This document shows positions 26,538 through 34,800 of a DNA stretch of 36,838 nt, in pieces. A program made the translations under genes and the position numbers. This DNA comes from an uncultured Clostridia bacterium. Its GTDB lineage: Bacteria; Bacillota; Clostridia; Christensenellales; UBA1242. The DNA lies in NCBI GenBank assembly GCA_944372435.1, contig CALVZD010000009.1, positions 1 through 36,838 on the forward strand, written 5' to 3'. Below the pieces are notes generated by a model. The model was not told the origin of the DNA. It did not search any database and worked only from the letters and a program-made list of their open reading frames with translations. Every line of letters starts with the position of its first letter. Position 1 is the first letter of the stretch.

Positions 26538-27683
26538 ATGAAAAAAACGAAAACTTTTAATTGGACATTTTTGTCGCTCGCACTTGTTGCGATGAGCGTT
26601 TTGCTTTTTGCAAGCATCTTTACTCTGCCAACTTCGAGCGCCGGCGCTGCAAGCACTTACGCCTTTTCAAATGAACTTAGCGTCACCGTGCAAAACCGCG
26701 ATAGTCAAACGCTGCAACCTTTTTCAACCGAAACAGCAACGCTCAGATACAACAATGAAGAAGAGGTTGATTATTCTGTTCAGACCTTCAACTGGGCGGA
26801 TGTGAGAAATTTTGTGGTCAGCTTTAACACCGATTCGCTCGATGAGGCCAACAGCTACAGCTATTCCTACTCAGTGTCGTGGACGCCTGCGATAATCACG
26901 GACGGCGTTGCGGATTTCACGATCGAAGCCGCTCAGCCGAGAGAGCTGATCAACCAAACAGTCACAACAAACGAACAGGCCTCAGCCAAAGATCAAATTG
27001 TCAGCAATCTGACTTTTGCAATCGACAATTTGCTGGCAGGCAGCGGACAAAACAGCTTTACCGCTTCGACGGTTTTTGCTCAAACTCAGGATGCAGGCTC
27101 GTCAAGCTATGACCTTCACGGCGGCTGGGGGCTTTATATCTTTTCGTTCAACTGCAACGACTCCTACACCAGCGCAGTTTTTCAAATTCTGCCAACTGAT
27201 GTCAGCACACTGACAGAGCAACCTTCTGTGACCGTCAGCGAGGAAAGCTCACAAGAGGGCATGCAAGCTGCCTATCTCTTCTCACTCAGCCCTGAGTGCC
27301 AATTCCTCAACCGCGACTATATCGTTTGGTCAATTGAAGGAACTGGCAGAGACGGTCTCACCTATGTGCTCACACCTCAGGATATCACCGACAGCTCGCT
27401 CGAACACGCTTTGACGACGGGCGCAATTTATCGCAACGGCACCAGCTATTTTTTCGACACTGAGGTGGAAGGAACTTGGACGGCAGTTTGCAGGATATAT
27501 GACGAAGATCCTGACAATGCCGGAGCTGAGCCGGTATACACAATCAGAAGCGCGCAAGTTTCAACTTCACAAGGCATGGCTCCAAACACCATCATTTGGA
27601 TCGTGGTAGGCGTTGCCGCAGCTGCTGCAATAATCGTTGGAATTGTGGTGGGCGTTTCGATCAAAAAAGAAAGAGTTTACTAA
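26538..27683 (+). CDS. Exported protein with a C-terminal membrane anchor, unknown function
   Basis: The 381-residue product has a Sec signal (residues 1-37, KKTKTF then a long hydrophobic core and an AGA cleavage region), a beta-rich Ser/Thr/Asn-rich ectodomain, and a C-terminal helix (about 352-374, IIWIVVGVAAAAAIIVGIVVG) followed by SIKKERVY. The layout is type I: ectodomain outside, seven residues inside. ATG 26538 is preceded by GAGAGGTGG; a frame extension 11 codons upstream lacks a ribosome site. There is no sortase motif or enzyme motif. The 'ECQFLNRDYIVWSIEGTGRDG' stretch looks Ig-like. A single-gene unit ending at the bidirectional terminator 27723-27757. Function not recognised; a surface or envelope role is likely from topology. 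Confidence 0.85.
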   Translation: MKKTKTFNWTFLSLALVAMSVLLFASIFTLPTSSAGAASTYAFSNELSVTVQNRDSQTLQPFSTETATLRYNNEEEVDYSVQTFNWADVRNFVVSFNTDSLDEANSYSYSYSVSWTPAIITDGVADFTIEAAQPRELINQTVTTNEQASAKDQIVSNLTFAIDNLLAGSGQNSFTASTVFAQTQDAGSSSYDLHGGWGLYIFSFNCNDSYTSAVFQILPTDVSTLTEQPSVTVSEESSQEGMQAAYLFSLSPECQFLNRDYIVWSIEGTGRDGLTYVLTPQDITDSSLEHALTTGAIYRNGTSYFFDTEVEGTWTAVCRIYDEDPDNAGAEPVYTIRSAQVSTSQGMAPNTIIWIVVGVAAAAAIIVGIVVGVSIKKERVY

Positions 27684-27711
27684 AAAATTCGCTGTGAAAA
27701 GTTTAAGGCAA

Positions 27712-27721
27712 TTGAAACTAG
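27712..27721. repeat. Left copy of a 10-bp inverted repeat flanking the A/T-rich island
   Basis: TTGAAACTAG here is matched in inverted orientation at 28883-28892. The pair encloses the amidotransferase gene and the hairpin-rich non-coding stretch (1,181 bp). No clear target-site duplication is seen outside, so an element boundary is only a possibility. Confidence 0.4.
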
Positions 27722-27722
27722 T

Positions 27723-27757
27723 AAAAAAGACACTTTTAAAATTTAAGTGTCTTTTTT
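27723..27757. terminator. Bidirectional terminator shared by converging genes
   Basis: AAAAAAGACACTT (27723-27735) and AAGTGTCTTTTTT (27745-27757) form a 13-bp stem with T runs on both strands. It serves the plus gene ending at 27683 and the minus gene whose last codons and stop (27743-27757) form one arm. Confidence 0.85.
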
Positions 27758-28453
27758 GCATATATCAATAAATTTTTTAAATATTTGATTGTGTAATTTG
27801 TCTTTCAAATATAAAGATTCTGGGTGAAATCTCATGCCTAAAAAACACCTCTTGGTTTTATCTTCAGTTACTTCAATATTGCCATAAACATCATAAGCAG
27901 CAACTGTTAAATTATTTATTGTATCAATTGTATTTTTATGTCTTGAATTAACTTTCATATTTTCTACATTAACAAAATTATAAAAGTTTGATGATTTATC
28001 AATTTTAATGGAATGAACATAATCAACATCTGGTTGATTATGTATTTCAGGATTTGCTACTTTTTTACTTTTTCCACCAATTCCTCTAATCATGTTACTA
28101 TGTCCAGCACAAATACCTAAAATAGGAATATCATTGTTGTAACAATATTTAGCAACCCACATTTCATATGCATCACTACTACTACCGCCAGATAAAATAA
28201 TACCATCACAAAGATTAATTTGAGCAATCATATTTTGTTTTTCTTGTTGTGTAAATAAATTTTCTAAATTGTTATAAATATCAACTTGATTTGCTTGGTC
28301 AACGATAATAATATTCTTCATCGAAGGTACAATCCCTATTGCAATCGCATTATTTTTATATAAAGCATTCTTTATTTCATCCGGAATATAGACAAAAGTC
28401 CTTTTTTTGTCTATTTCTTTGTGTTTAGCCACTAATCCAATGATTACTTTCAT
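27743..28453 (-). CDS. Class I glutamine amidotransferase-like hydrolase (peptidase C26 type), A/T-rich
   Basis: The 236-residue cytosolic protein has the nucleophile elbow ILGICAGHSNM (Cys115) and the His210-Glu212 pair in RFHPESL, completing the Cys-His-Glu triad. GIILSGGSSSDAYEMW supplies the usual oxyanion region. Members of this family include gamma-glutamyl-GABA hydrolase (PuuD) and other gamma-glutamyl hydrolases; the substrate here is unknown. No synthase domain or partner gene is adjacent, which argues for a stand-alone hydrolase. Codon use is very A/T-rich (ATA, AAA, AAT, TTA prominent), clearly unlike neighbours such as mfd or spoVB, so recent transfer is likely. GAGG precedes ATG 28453, and a good promoter lies at 28485-28513. 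Confidence 0.85.
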   Translation of the reverse strand: MKVIIGLVAKHKEIDKKRTFVYIPDEIKNALYKNNAIAIGIVPSMKNIIIVDQANQVDIYNNLENLFTQQEKQNMIAQINLCDGIILSGGSSSDAYEMWVAKYCYNNDIPILGICAGHSNMIRGIGGKSKKVANPEIHNQPDVDYVHSIKIDKSSNFYNFVNVENMKVNSRHKNTIDTINNLTVAAYDVYGNIEVTEDKTKRCFLGMRFHPESLYLKDKLHNQIFKKFIDICKKDT

Positions 28454-28484
28454 AAATTCCTCAATATGTATGTAATTTATATTG

Positions 28485-28513
28485 ATAATATCAAAAAAAA
28501 TAAATTTTGTCTA
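28485..28513 (-). promoter_or_regulatory. Promoter of the amidotransferase gene
   Basis: TAGACA (minus 28513-28508) and TATTAT (28490-28485) are 17 bp apart, and TGA before the -10 makes it an extended -10. The leader is about 25 nt, so the hairpins further upstream are not part of this mRNA leader. Confidence 0.6.
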
Positions 28514-28552
28514 TCATTATAATAGAATTAGTTAAAAAATGGCAGTTAGACA

Positions 28553-28603
28553 TGTGCTTGTCATATACAAGTGGACTCACTTCGTTCGTCCAAACCAAGC
28601 ACA
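28553..28603. repeat. Nested hairpin
   Basis: TGTGCTTG (28553-28560) pairs with CAAGCACA (28596-28603). Inside, TGGAC (28572-28576) pairs with GTCCA (28588-28592). An alternative pairing CTTG/CAAG exists at 28557-28571. The orientation cannot be set from sequence. Confidence 0.5.
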
Positions 28604-28627
28604 CGCCACAAACTAAACTTAGTTGCA

Positions 28628-28678
28628 AAAAAGCGAAAGTGTTGGCGGAGCATACACGCTTCCGCTTTTTGCTTTTTT
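28628..28678 (+). terminator. Terminator-like hairpin
   Basis: AAAAAGCG (28628-28635) pairs with CGCTTTTT (28663-28670), with further AAG/CTT and TGT/ACA pairs inside. T runs follow on the plus strand. No plus-strand gene ends here, so it may terminate a transcript of the structured stretch or belong to a mobile remnant. Confidence 0.45.
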
Positions 28679-28705
28679 GTTTTCTTCTCTATATTTTTCT
28701 AGTGT

Positions 28706-28804
28706 AAGCGAATACTCTTTGTTGTCAAGGTCAAGGCGAGTGCCTTATAACTTTTAGGGTTGTTTTCTTACGACAACCTGTGACAACGGCAGAGATATTC
28801 GCTT
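28706..28804. ncRNA. Candidate structured RNA (or ssDNA) element with four helices
   Basis: An outer 13-bp helix (28706-28718 with 28791-28804, one bulge) closes a second helix GTTGTCA/TGACAAC (28721-28727 with 28781-28787). This in turn encloses two hairpins: AAGGC/GCCTT (28733-28746, loop GAGT) and AGGGTTGT/ACAACCT (28756-28779, one bulged G). About half of the 99 bases are paired in a branched fold. It matches no RNA class I can name. It lies between genes, away from the amidotransferase leader. Confidence 0.45.
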
Positions 28805-28830
28805 TATTTTACAGTTAAGAGAGTTAGGAG

Positions 28831-28866
28831 AAAAAAGAAAACATAGGCAGTTTTTCGTCTATGTTT
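28831..28866 (-). terminator. Terminator of the spoVB/DUF421/DUF4363 operon
   Basis: On minus, AAACATAG (28866-28859) pairs with CTATGTTT (28846-28839), then a C and six T. It lies about 50 bp past the DUF4363 stop. Confidence 0.65.
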
Positions 28867-28882
28867 CTCTTTATTTATTCCG

Positions 28883-28892
28883 CTAGTTTCAA
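28883..28892. repeat. Right copy of the 10-bp inverted repeat
   Basis: CTAGTTTCAA is the exact inverse of 27712-27721. It lies 26 bp beyond the stop of the DUF4363 gene, at the point where base composition returns to that of the host genes. Confidence 0.4.
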
Positions 28893-28917
28893 AAGTTAGC
28901 GATAAATCAGCGTTTTT

Positions 28918-29313
28918 TTATATCACATTATGCAAATTTGCACCCATAAAGTGGCGATAGCTGTGAGAGTAAAACTTGACGGCTTCCAAAGAGGCGCGAA
29001 ACTCTTTGACATCGTTTTCTGCCTGATAAACCTTGAGCTTTGCTATCTCCATCCCCACCTCTTGGATGCTTTTGTGGTTGACGAGATAGCAAAGATTGCT
29101 TTCGTTGTTCGTCCAGTTATATTCAAGCGTGTCGACGGCGAGCGAAAGCTGCATGTCAGAAAGGTTTTCGAGATCCAGCGAAAGCGCCTCTATGCGCGTG
29201 CAATCGTCTTGCAAAGTTTGCAACGCGCTTGTGGCAAGCCAATCTTCAAGCACACACATTGCCACCAAGAATACAAAAATAAGAGCAAGCATAACGCGAG
29301 AAAAAATCTTCAT
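28918..29313 (-). CDS. DUF4363 family membrane-anchored protein
   Basis: The 131-residue protein has one N-terminal membrane segment (residues 5-22, VMLALIFVFLVAMCVL) and a helical extracellular part containing 'YNWTNNESNLCYLVNH', typical of DUF4363. No biochemical role is established. Its ATG overlaps the DUF421 stop by four bases (ATGA), the usual pairing of these families in Clostridia, so the two probably act together in the membrane. It is the last gene of the spoVB operon. Confidence 0.8.
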   Translation of the reverse strand: MKIFSRVMLALIFVFLVAMCVLEDWLATSALQTLQDDCTRIEALSLDLENLSDMQLSLAVDTLEYNWTNNESNLCYLVNHKSIQEVGMEIAKLKVYQAENDVKEFRASLEAVKFYSHSYRHFMGANLHNVI

Positions 29314-30023
29314 GCCGCCCTCCTGACATTTTCAAAAATTTGTTTTTCGCCTTTTTTCATCTGCAAATATACGAGTCCGTTTTTGTCGATCGTCATGACG
29401 AGCACATCTTTAACCTTGGCTTTTCCCACATTTTTTTGCAAAAAGGCATGAATAAAATCTTCGCTAACCTCTGCCTCAGAAAGGTTGTCCTTCATGATTT
29501 TTCCTTCGCTGACCACGCTGACAGGAATGACAGCCGGATCGACTTTGAGTTTGAGGTTTTCATTCGTCACAGGCGCAGCTTCCGCCTTTGGCAGCACGCT
29601 CAGCTTGCCGTTGGTCTCCATGATCGCATACTCGACTTGCTCGAGCGAAAAAAAGCCAAGCCCGCGCATCGCCTCAAACACATCATCGATCGTGATGTTG
29701 AGCTTTTTTAAAGCCTGATAATCGATGCCTTTGGGATTTATCACAATGACAGGCTTGCCGCTGATCAGCATCGAAAATTTTGTGCTGAAACGCGAAAGCA
29801 GGGTCAAAATAAAGTGCAAGATGACAAGAGTGAGCAAGGGTATAATCCCGTGCAGAACCGGCACGCCGATCTCCGCCATAGGGATTGTGGCAAGGTCGGC
29901 AATGATCAAAGTCAAAACCAGCTCAAACGGTTGCATCTGACCAAGCTGGCGCTTGCCCATTATCCTAAACAAAAACAGCACCACGAGATAGATGATTATC
30001 GCTCGCAAAACTATCGTCAACAT
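29310..30023 (-). CDS. DUF421 (YetF/YcaP-type) membrane protein
   Basis: The 237-residue protein has three membrane helices (about 3-20, 33-55, 60-80) with FRIMGKRQLGQMQPFELVLT between the first two, the family hallmark. A cytosolic YetF-type domain follows (ISGKPVIVINPKGIDYQAL to VLPKAE). B. subtilis paralogues are linked to the spore inner membrane and germination, but no reaction is known. A Gly/Lys-containing tail with a second small domain (KVKDVLVMTIDKNG) ends the protein. Start ATG 30023 has no clear ribosome site, despite lying 40 bp after spoVB. Context with a SpoVB-type flippase and DUF4363 suggests envelope or spore function. Confidence 0.9.
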   Translation of the reverse strand: MLTIVLRAIIIYLVVLFLFRIMGKRQLGQMQPFELVLTLIIADLATIPMAEIGVPVLHGIIPLLTLVILHFILTLLSRFSTKFSMLISGKPVIVINPKGIDYQALKKLNITIDDVFEAMRGLGFFSLEQVEYAIMETNGKLSVLPKAEAAPVTNENLKLKVDPAVIPVSVVSEGKIMKDNLSEAEVSEDFIHAFLQKNVGKAKVKDVLVMTIDKNGLVYLQMKKGEKQIFENVRRAA

Positions 30024-30040
30024 ATCGCTAGTATGAGCGT

Positions 30041-30063
30041 AATTTTGTTTTTAAAACAAAATT
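30041..30063. repeat. Perfect A/T palindrome between spoVB and DUF421 genes
   Basis: AATTTTGTTTT (30041-30051) and AAAACAAAATT (30053-30063) flank one T. It begins directly after the spoVB stop codon. With only two G/C pairs it is a weak hairpin; it may mark an mRNA processing or partial termination point. Confidence 0.5.
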
Positions 30064-31590
30064 TTAAACTTTTTTGAGCTTTTTTCTTCGCTTGAATTTG
30101 CTGAGCACAGAAATCGCGTAACCCTTGACATCGACAACCTCGAACACCGTGCAAAGCAGCAGATAGCAAACAGCGCCCACGATGCAAGAAATAGCAATGG
30201 CAAAAAATGAAGGCATCGCAAGCGCGCAAAGCGTGGCGACAAACGAAGTGATCGCGGCGCACGGCACTGTGATAAAGAGCAGGATAAGGAGCGGCTTGAA
30301 GATTTTAAGCTTTATCCCCGTCTTGCGTTTTAACATAAAAAAGTTGAGGCAGCTCGTCACGCACATGCAAACACCCATCCCCCAAAAGAGTGCGTTGATC
30401 CCACAAAGCGAGGGCAAAACCCACATGAGCGCAAACATGACAACGGCGCCGATGAAATAGTTGACGCAGGAGCGCACCTCGTGCCCCAAAGAGTTGAGAA
30501 GCGAGGAGGTGATGTTCGTCAGCCCCATCGGGATCATTATCCACGCGCTTGCAGCAAGAATTGTGCCACTGAGAGCGTTATCAAACAAAAACTCACCAAC
30601 AAGCTCGCCGGCACCGACAAAAAGCGGCACAAAGAGGGCGGAAACAAACAGCGCAAAAATCACAGAGCTGCGCACGCGAGACTCGATGTGAGAGCTATCC
30701 TCCTTAACAACCGCCATGGAGATGTCTGGAACAAGCGCTGTGGAGAGCGAGCCAATAAGCGTGGTTGGCACAAACAAAAGCGGCATCGTCATGCCGACAG
30801 CAACGCCATACAGCGTCATCGCCTGCGAGGAGGTGTAGCCGATCGCAACGAGACGCAGCGGAATGATCAGTGCAATCAGCGGCTGAGCCAAGCTCCCCGC
30901 CACTCTCACGCCTGTGATTGGTGTTGAGCGCCGCACAAGCTGCTTGTATTCCTTGCCAGGTTTTGAGAGTTTGCCGCCGTAGATGAAATAAAGTAGCCCA
31001 ACAAAAAGCGCTGAAAAGGCGCAAGCGATCGTCATCGACCACGCAACACCAACGGCTTTTGTCAGGTTTGAGGCAGCTGGCGCAAGCAAAAGCACACAGA
31101 CGAGAATTCTGACAATCTGCTCGAAAAACTCACTCACACAAAGCGCAAAATAGTTGTCCTGACCCCAAAGCGCGCCGCGAAAGACGCTGTAAACCGAGGA
31201 AAACACGAGCGCAGGTAGCAGAGCCAGCAAGATCCAGATGCAAGCCTCATCAGTGAAAAGATTTGCAAACAAATTGCGAAAAAGCAAAACGATTCCGCAT
31301 ATCGCCAGGCTGATCGCCAGCCCTAAAATGAGCGCCGAGCTGATGATACTGCCCTGTTTTTTGCGGTCACCGTTTATGCGATAAGAGGCGCACATGCGCG
31401 AGATGATGAACGGAAGTCCGCTGCTGACCACGGTCATAAGCACCATAAAAACCGAAAACGCGACTTGATAAAGCCCCAACGCCTCGGCGCCGAGCGTGCG
31501 CGAAAGATAAATTCTGAACAAAAAACCAAAAACTCTGATTAAAACAGAAAAACCGGTGATGAGAACGACGGTTTTGACAAGAGATTTCAT
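30064..31590 (-). CDS. spoVB: SpoVB/MurJ-type polysaccharide flippase (MOP superfamily)
   Basis: The 508-residue integral membrane protein has about 14 predicted helices. It opens with KTVVLITGFSVLIRVFGFLFRIYLSRTLGAEALGLYQ, typical of the SpoVB/YtgP branch of MOP flippases, and contains RGALWGQDNYFAL and PTTLIGSLSTALVPDIS. SpoVB is needed for spore cortex formation, probably by flipping lipid-linked peptidoglycan precursor; relatives do this in vegetative growth. The C-terminal tail is basic (KFKRRKKLKKV). GGAGG lies at good spacing before ATG 31590. It heads a three-gene operon and is divergent from the LysM gene. Other MOP family roles, such as polysaccharide export, cannot be excluded. Confidence 0.85.
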   Translation of the reverse strand: MKSLVKTVVLITGFSVLIRVFGFLFRIYLSRTLGAEALGLYQVAFSVFMVLMTVVSSGLPFIISRMCASYRINGDRKKQGSIISSALILGLAISLAICGIVLLFRNLFANLFTDEACIWILLALLPALVFSSVYSVFRGALWGQDNYFALCVSEFFEQIVRILVCVLLLAPAASNLTKAVGVAWSMTIACAFSALFVGLLYFIYGGKLSKPGKEYKQLVRRSTPITGVRVAGSLAQPLIALIIPLRLVAIGYTSSQAMTLYGVAVGMTMPLLFVPTTLIGSLSTALVPDISMAVVKEDSSHIESRVRSSVIFALFVSALFVPLFVGAGELVGEFLFDNALSGTILAASAWIMIPMGLTNITSSLLNSLGHEVRSCVNYFIGAVVMFALMWVLPSLCGINALFWGMGVCMCVTSCLNFFMLKRKTGIKLKIFKPLLILLFITVPCAAITSFVATLCALAMPSFFAIAISCIVGAVCYLLLCTVFEVVDVKGYAISVLSKFKRRKKLKKV

Positions 31591-31658
31591 GCTTCCTCCA
31601 ACTTAAATGTATTAAATTTGTGCGAAAATAATACAATAAAGAAAAAAAGAGGTGAAAA

Positions 31659-31817
31659 ATGCAGAAAGATTATCTCCCGTTTTATATCGTCAAAAAAGGC
31701 GACACCCTGAGCGGCATCGCCAAAAAATTTGACATCAACCCCACCCAAATTTTGGTGGAAAACTATATCACCCCCAGCGGAATAAAAGAAGGCGTGATTT
31801 TGTCGATCACAAAATAA
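31659..31817 (+). CDS. 52-residue single LysM domain protein
   Basis: The product is essentially one LysM repeat: FYIVKKGDTLSGIAKKFDIN, PTQILVEN and ILSITK, a domain that binds N-acetylglucosamine glycans such as peptidoglycan. AGAGGTG precedes ATG 31659 at good spacing, and a strong terminator follows the stop directly, so it is a real gene although very short. There is no signal peptide or partner domain. It could be a spore-coat or cortex-associated protein or a leaderless-secreted wall binder; in spore formers many LysM proteins are spore-associated. Confidence 0.85.
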   Translation: MQKDYLPFYIVKKGDTLSGIAKKFDINPTQILVENYITPSGIKEGVILSITK

Positions 31818-31824
31818 CTTGACA

Positions 31825-31854
31825 AAAAAACAAGAGCCAACGCTCTTGTTTTTT
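31825..31854. terminator. Bidirectional terminator between the LysM and GLUG genes
   Basis: AAAAAACAAGAGC (31825-31837) and GCTCTTGTTTTTT (31842-31854) form a 13-bp stem with a four-base loop and T runs on both strands. It ends one base before the GLUG gene stop. Confidence 0.9.
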
Positions 31855-31855
31855 A

Positions 31856-34800
31856 CTACGCCACTTCGCGAATTGCAGTTATCACAACTGGAACTGATGG
31901 AGCTCCAACCTCAGCATAACCCATCAATACCATTTGCCCAGGGGTGTAAATATATGAAAAATCTTCAGCTAAAATTGCATTCTCTACGATATGCAAAGTA
32001 TAATCATTACGGCCATCGCTACTATCTAAGTCAATTGAGAGATATTCTCCGCCCAACGATATTGCACTGTTTGGCGCAGCAGCTAAATCAACATAAGATG
32101 CCGTTGCTGTTCTCGAGACTGAAGTGCCGTCAATCGTCATATCAATGCTATACGTTTTGCCATCAACTAACCCAAGAGAAACTTGCTGCCACATATCCTC
32201 GTTTAGTGGAGGTGCTGCTGTTGTATCACGATATGTCGTGTTAAAAGTCAACGGCTGAGCGGCAAGGTTTGGATAAAACACTTCATTGATCTGATCCAAA
32301 ATTCCTGTTGTTGTGCCAAAGGTGTGTTGATGGAAGAAATATGAGCCATCGGTTTTGATTGGAAGCGGTCTGCCGCCGTTGAGGCCTGTGAGATAGATGA
32401 AATTGCCCTCCATTGCCGAAGTGTCATCAGTTAGTGCCCTAGCCTCAATCGCACCGTTGACTGAAACCGTGCCATATGAGTTGGTGGTTGTGATTGAATA
32501 GATATCGCTTTGCTGCGACATGTCTGTAAACACATTGTATGAAGAAGCAGAAAGCGCATTGATTTTTAAATTGACTGAGCATTTGTCGATGGTCATTTGA
32601 ATACTATCATAACCGCTTCCTACTACCGTTGCATAAATGCCGCTAAGATAAGGAGTTGATGAACTTTGAGTTGCAAAATCTGCAACACAGTTTGATATTG
32701 TGATATCGTATGTGCCAGAGTTGCCTATCATTCCAATGATACCTGCTAGAAACGTTGACGCATTAAGTGTGCCGAAATTTGCGCAATCAGTGATTGACAT
32801 TGTTCCAGACATAACACTACCAACAATTCCGCTAGACAACCTATCGCCGGTGATCGTGCCATAGTTGTTACACCCTGTTATGCTGCAATTGCCTGAAACC
32901 ATCATAGCAACGCCTGCTGCCATATAGCCATTGACAGGGCCAAAGTTTGAAGAGCTTGTGATTTGAGATGCAGCCAGCGAGCCTACTATTCCTGCTGGCG
33001 CAGCCATTTCTGACGATCCACCGTCAATCAAGCCAAAGTTTGCGCAGTTTGAGATTGTTGACATCTGCGACATGCCAACAATACCGCCATAAGATGAGGA
33101 TGAATCCATCAAAACAGTTTGCTCGCAATAGTTGATGCAGTTGTCGATTTCTGACATCATTGCCATTCCAACCATACCACCGCTGCCTGCGCCTGAGCCA
33201 GATACAGTTGAACACTTTCCTGCCACTGAGCAATTTTCGATTCGCGCATTTATGCTAACGCCAGCAATTGCACCACTATACATTTGAACAGAGAAATCGG
33301 CATCTGTCAGGTGCACATTTTTGATTTGTGCGGTTTTTTCTGAGGATGTAGAATCTCCAACAAGCAGCCCAAACAGGCTTGAAGAGACGCCCTCACCTGC
33401 TTGAAAATTATATCCTCTCAATGAACGCAAACCTGAAATCTCAAAATTTCCACCATCATATTGTCCGCCAAAGCCAGTCATTGACCCACCGGTCATAGCT
33501 CCCAGCATCGACCCGATTGGCTCCCAATAATGCGCTGAAAGATCAATGTCGGCTTTTTGCTCAAAATAAAAGTCGGAAAAATAAATGTTTGCTCCGTTCA
33601 TTGATGCATCAACAACAGGAGTCAAAGTTTCTCCGTTAAACTCACCGCTTTGCAGCGCATAGGCAATAGCTGCGAGGTCAGCGGCATTCCAAATTTGATA
33701 AGGGTCTTGCGCTGTTGTGCCTGAGCCCAGCAGAGTCGCGCTATAGTTGCCAGTGCCGATCCAAGTGTCAGAATCAAACCTGAAAATCGGATAACCTTCG
33801 TTGACATTTTCTGTGTCCATTTGCCACTTGGTGGCAAAATCTAAGCCCAAAGTGTCACGCAAGAAAGTGAGCGTTTTTGCCTGGGTGTCGAGGTCAGCGA
33901 TATATGTGCCGTTTGCCCCTGCAACCTCAGAGAGCGAAGATCCGCCGTAATAGGTTTGAGACACTGATCCACCTACACTAACAATTATCGGATCAACATT
34001 TGTGCCTGATGAGATGACTTGACCGATGTTGAAGGCTACGATTATGCTCGTGCTACCTCCTCCGGCACCTGAAAAGTCGGACCCATTATAACGAGATCCA
34101 GACAAAATTCCGCCAACATAGTCTGATCCAGAAACCGTGCCGGTGTTGTAAGCTTCATAAAGAATAGCGGTGCCTCCGCTGATTCCACCAACATAGTTGG
34201 TGCCGGTGACAGAACCTCTGTTGAAAACAGCGCTCATATATCCGCTGTCCATATCATTGAACTCACCCGTGATGCCACCGACATAATTCACGCCAGAGAT
34301 CGAGCCTGTGTTGTAGCTTTTTTCAATTGGAACACTAGCAGGCCTTGCCCAACCTGCAATTCCGCCGACAAGGTTGCCAGAAGCTGAGACTGAGGCTGAG
34401 TTGTAGGAATTAAACACACCTGTGCCCGAAAGACAACCAACAACGCCGCCGACATAGTTATAGCCCTGAATGTTGGAATCGGTGATGCCGAGATTTTCGA
34501 TGAATCTTTCAGGGTCATAATAACTTTTATGAACATAGCCAAAGAGGCCTTGGTAGGAATAGGCGTCGGTGTCGCCAGCTGGCGTGTTTATGCCAGAAAC
34601 TGTGTGACCGCCGCCGTCGTAGTTGCCGGAGAAATAGTGCTGCGTTTGAGTGCCTGAGCGGTCATAATAGATGCCTATCGGTTGCCAAACATGTGCCGAC
34701 AAATCAATATTTTCAGATTGAATAAAATGTTTATTATCAAAAACGTAGAAAGTACTAGTATCTTTAATTGTATAATCTGTGCCTTCAACAAGTGGATTGT

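Larger units (their letters stand above)
28454..28917. other. 464-bp gene-free stretch filled with inverted repeats
   Basis: From left to right it holds the amidotransferase promoter (28485-28513), a nested hairpin (28553-28603), a terminator-like hairpin (28628-28678), a compact four-helix structure (28706-28804), a minus-strand terminator (28831-28866) and one copy of the 10-bp inverted repeat (28883-28892). I see no convincing protein gene. Such density of secondary structure is typical of ncRNA genes or of single-strand origins on mobile DNA. Confidence 0.6.

Noticed and set aside
28539..28616. 25-codon mini-frame starting MAVRHVLVIYK
   Set aside because: It briefly recalled the start of mobilisation proteins, but it is too short and lies over a nested hairpin, so a relaxase remnant cannot be supported.
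28507..28707. 66-codon frame on the plus strand
   Set aside because: It runs through three perfect hairpins, lacks a ribosome site, and its product has no domain; the constraint seen is on base pairing, not codons.
27691..28902. Target-site duplication outside the 10-bp inverted repeats
   Set aside because: The outer flanks share only short A/T-rich words at different offsets; no convincing direct repeat abuts the inverted repeats.
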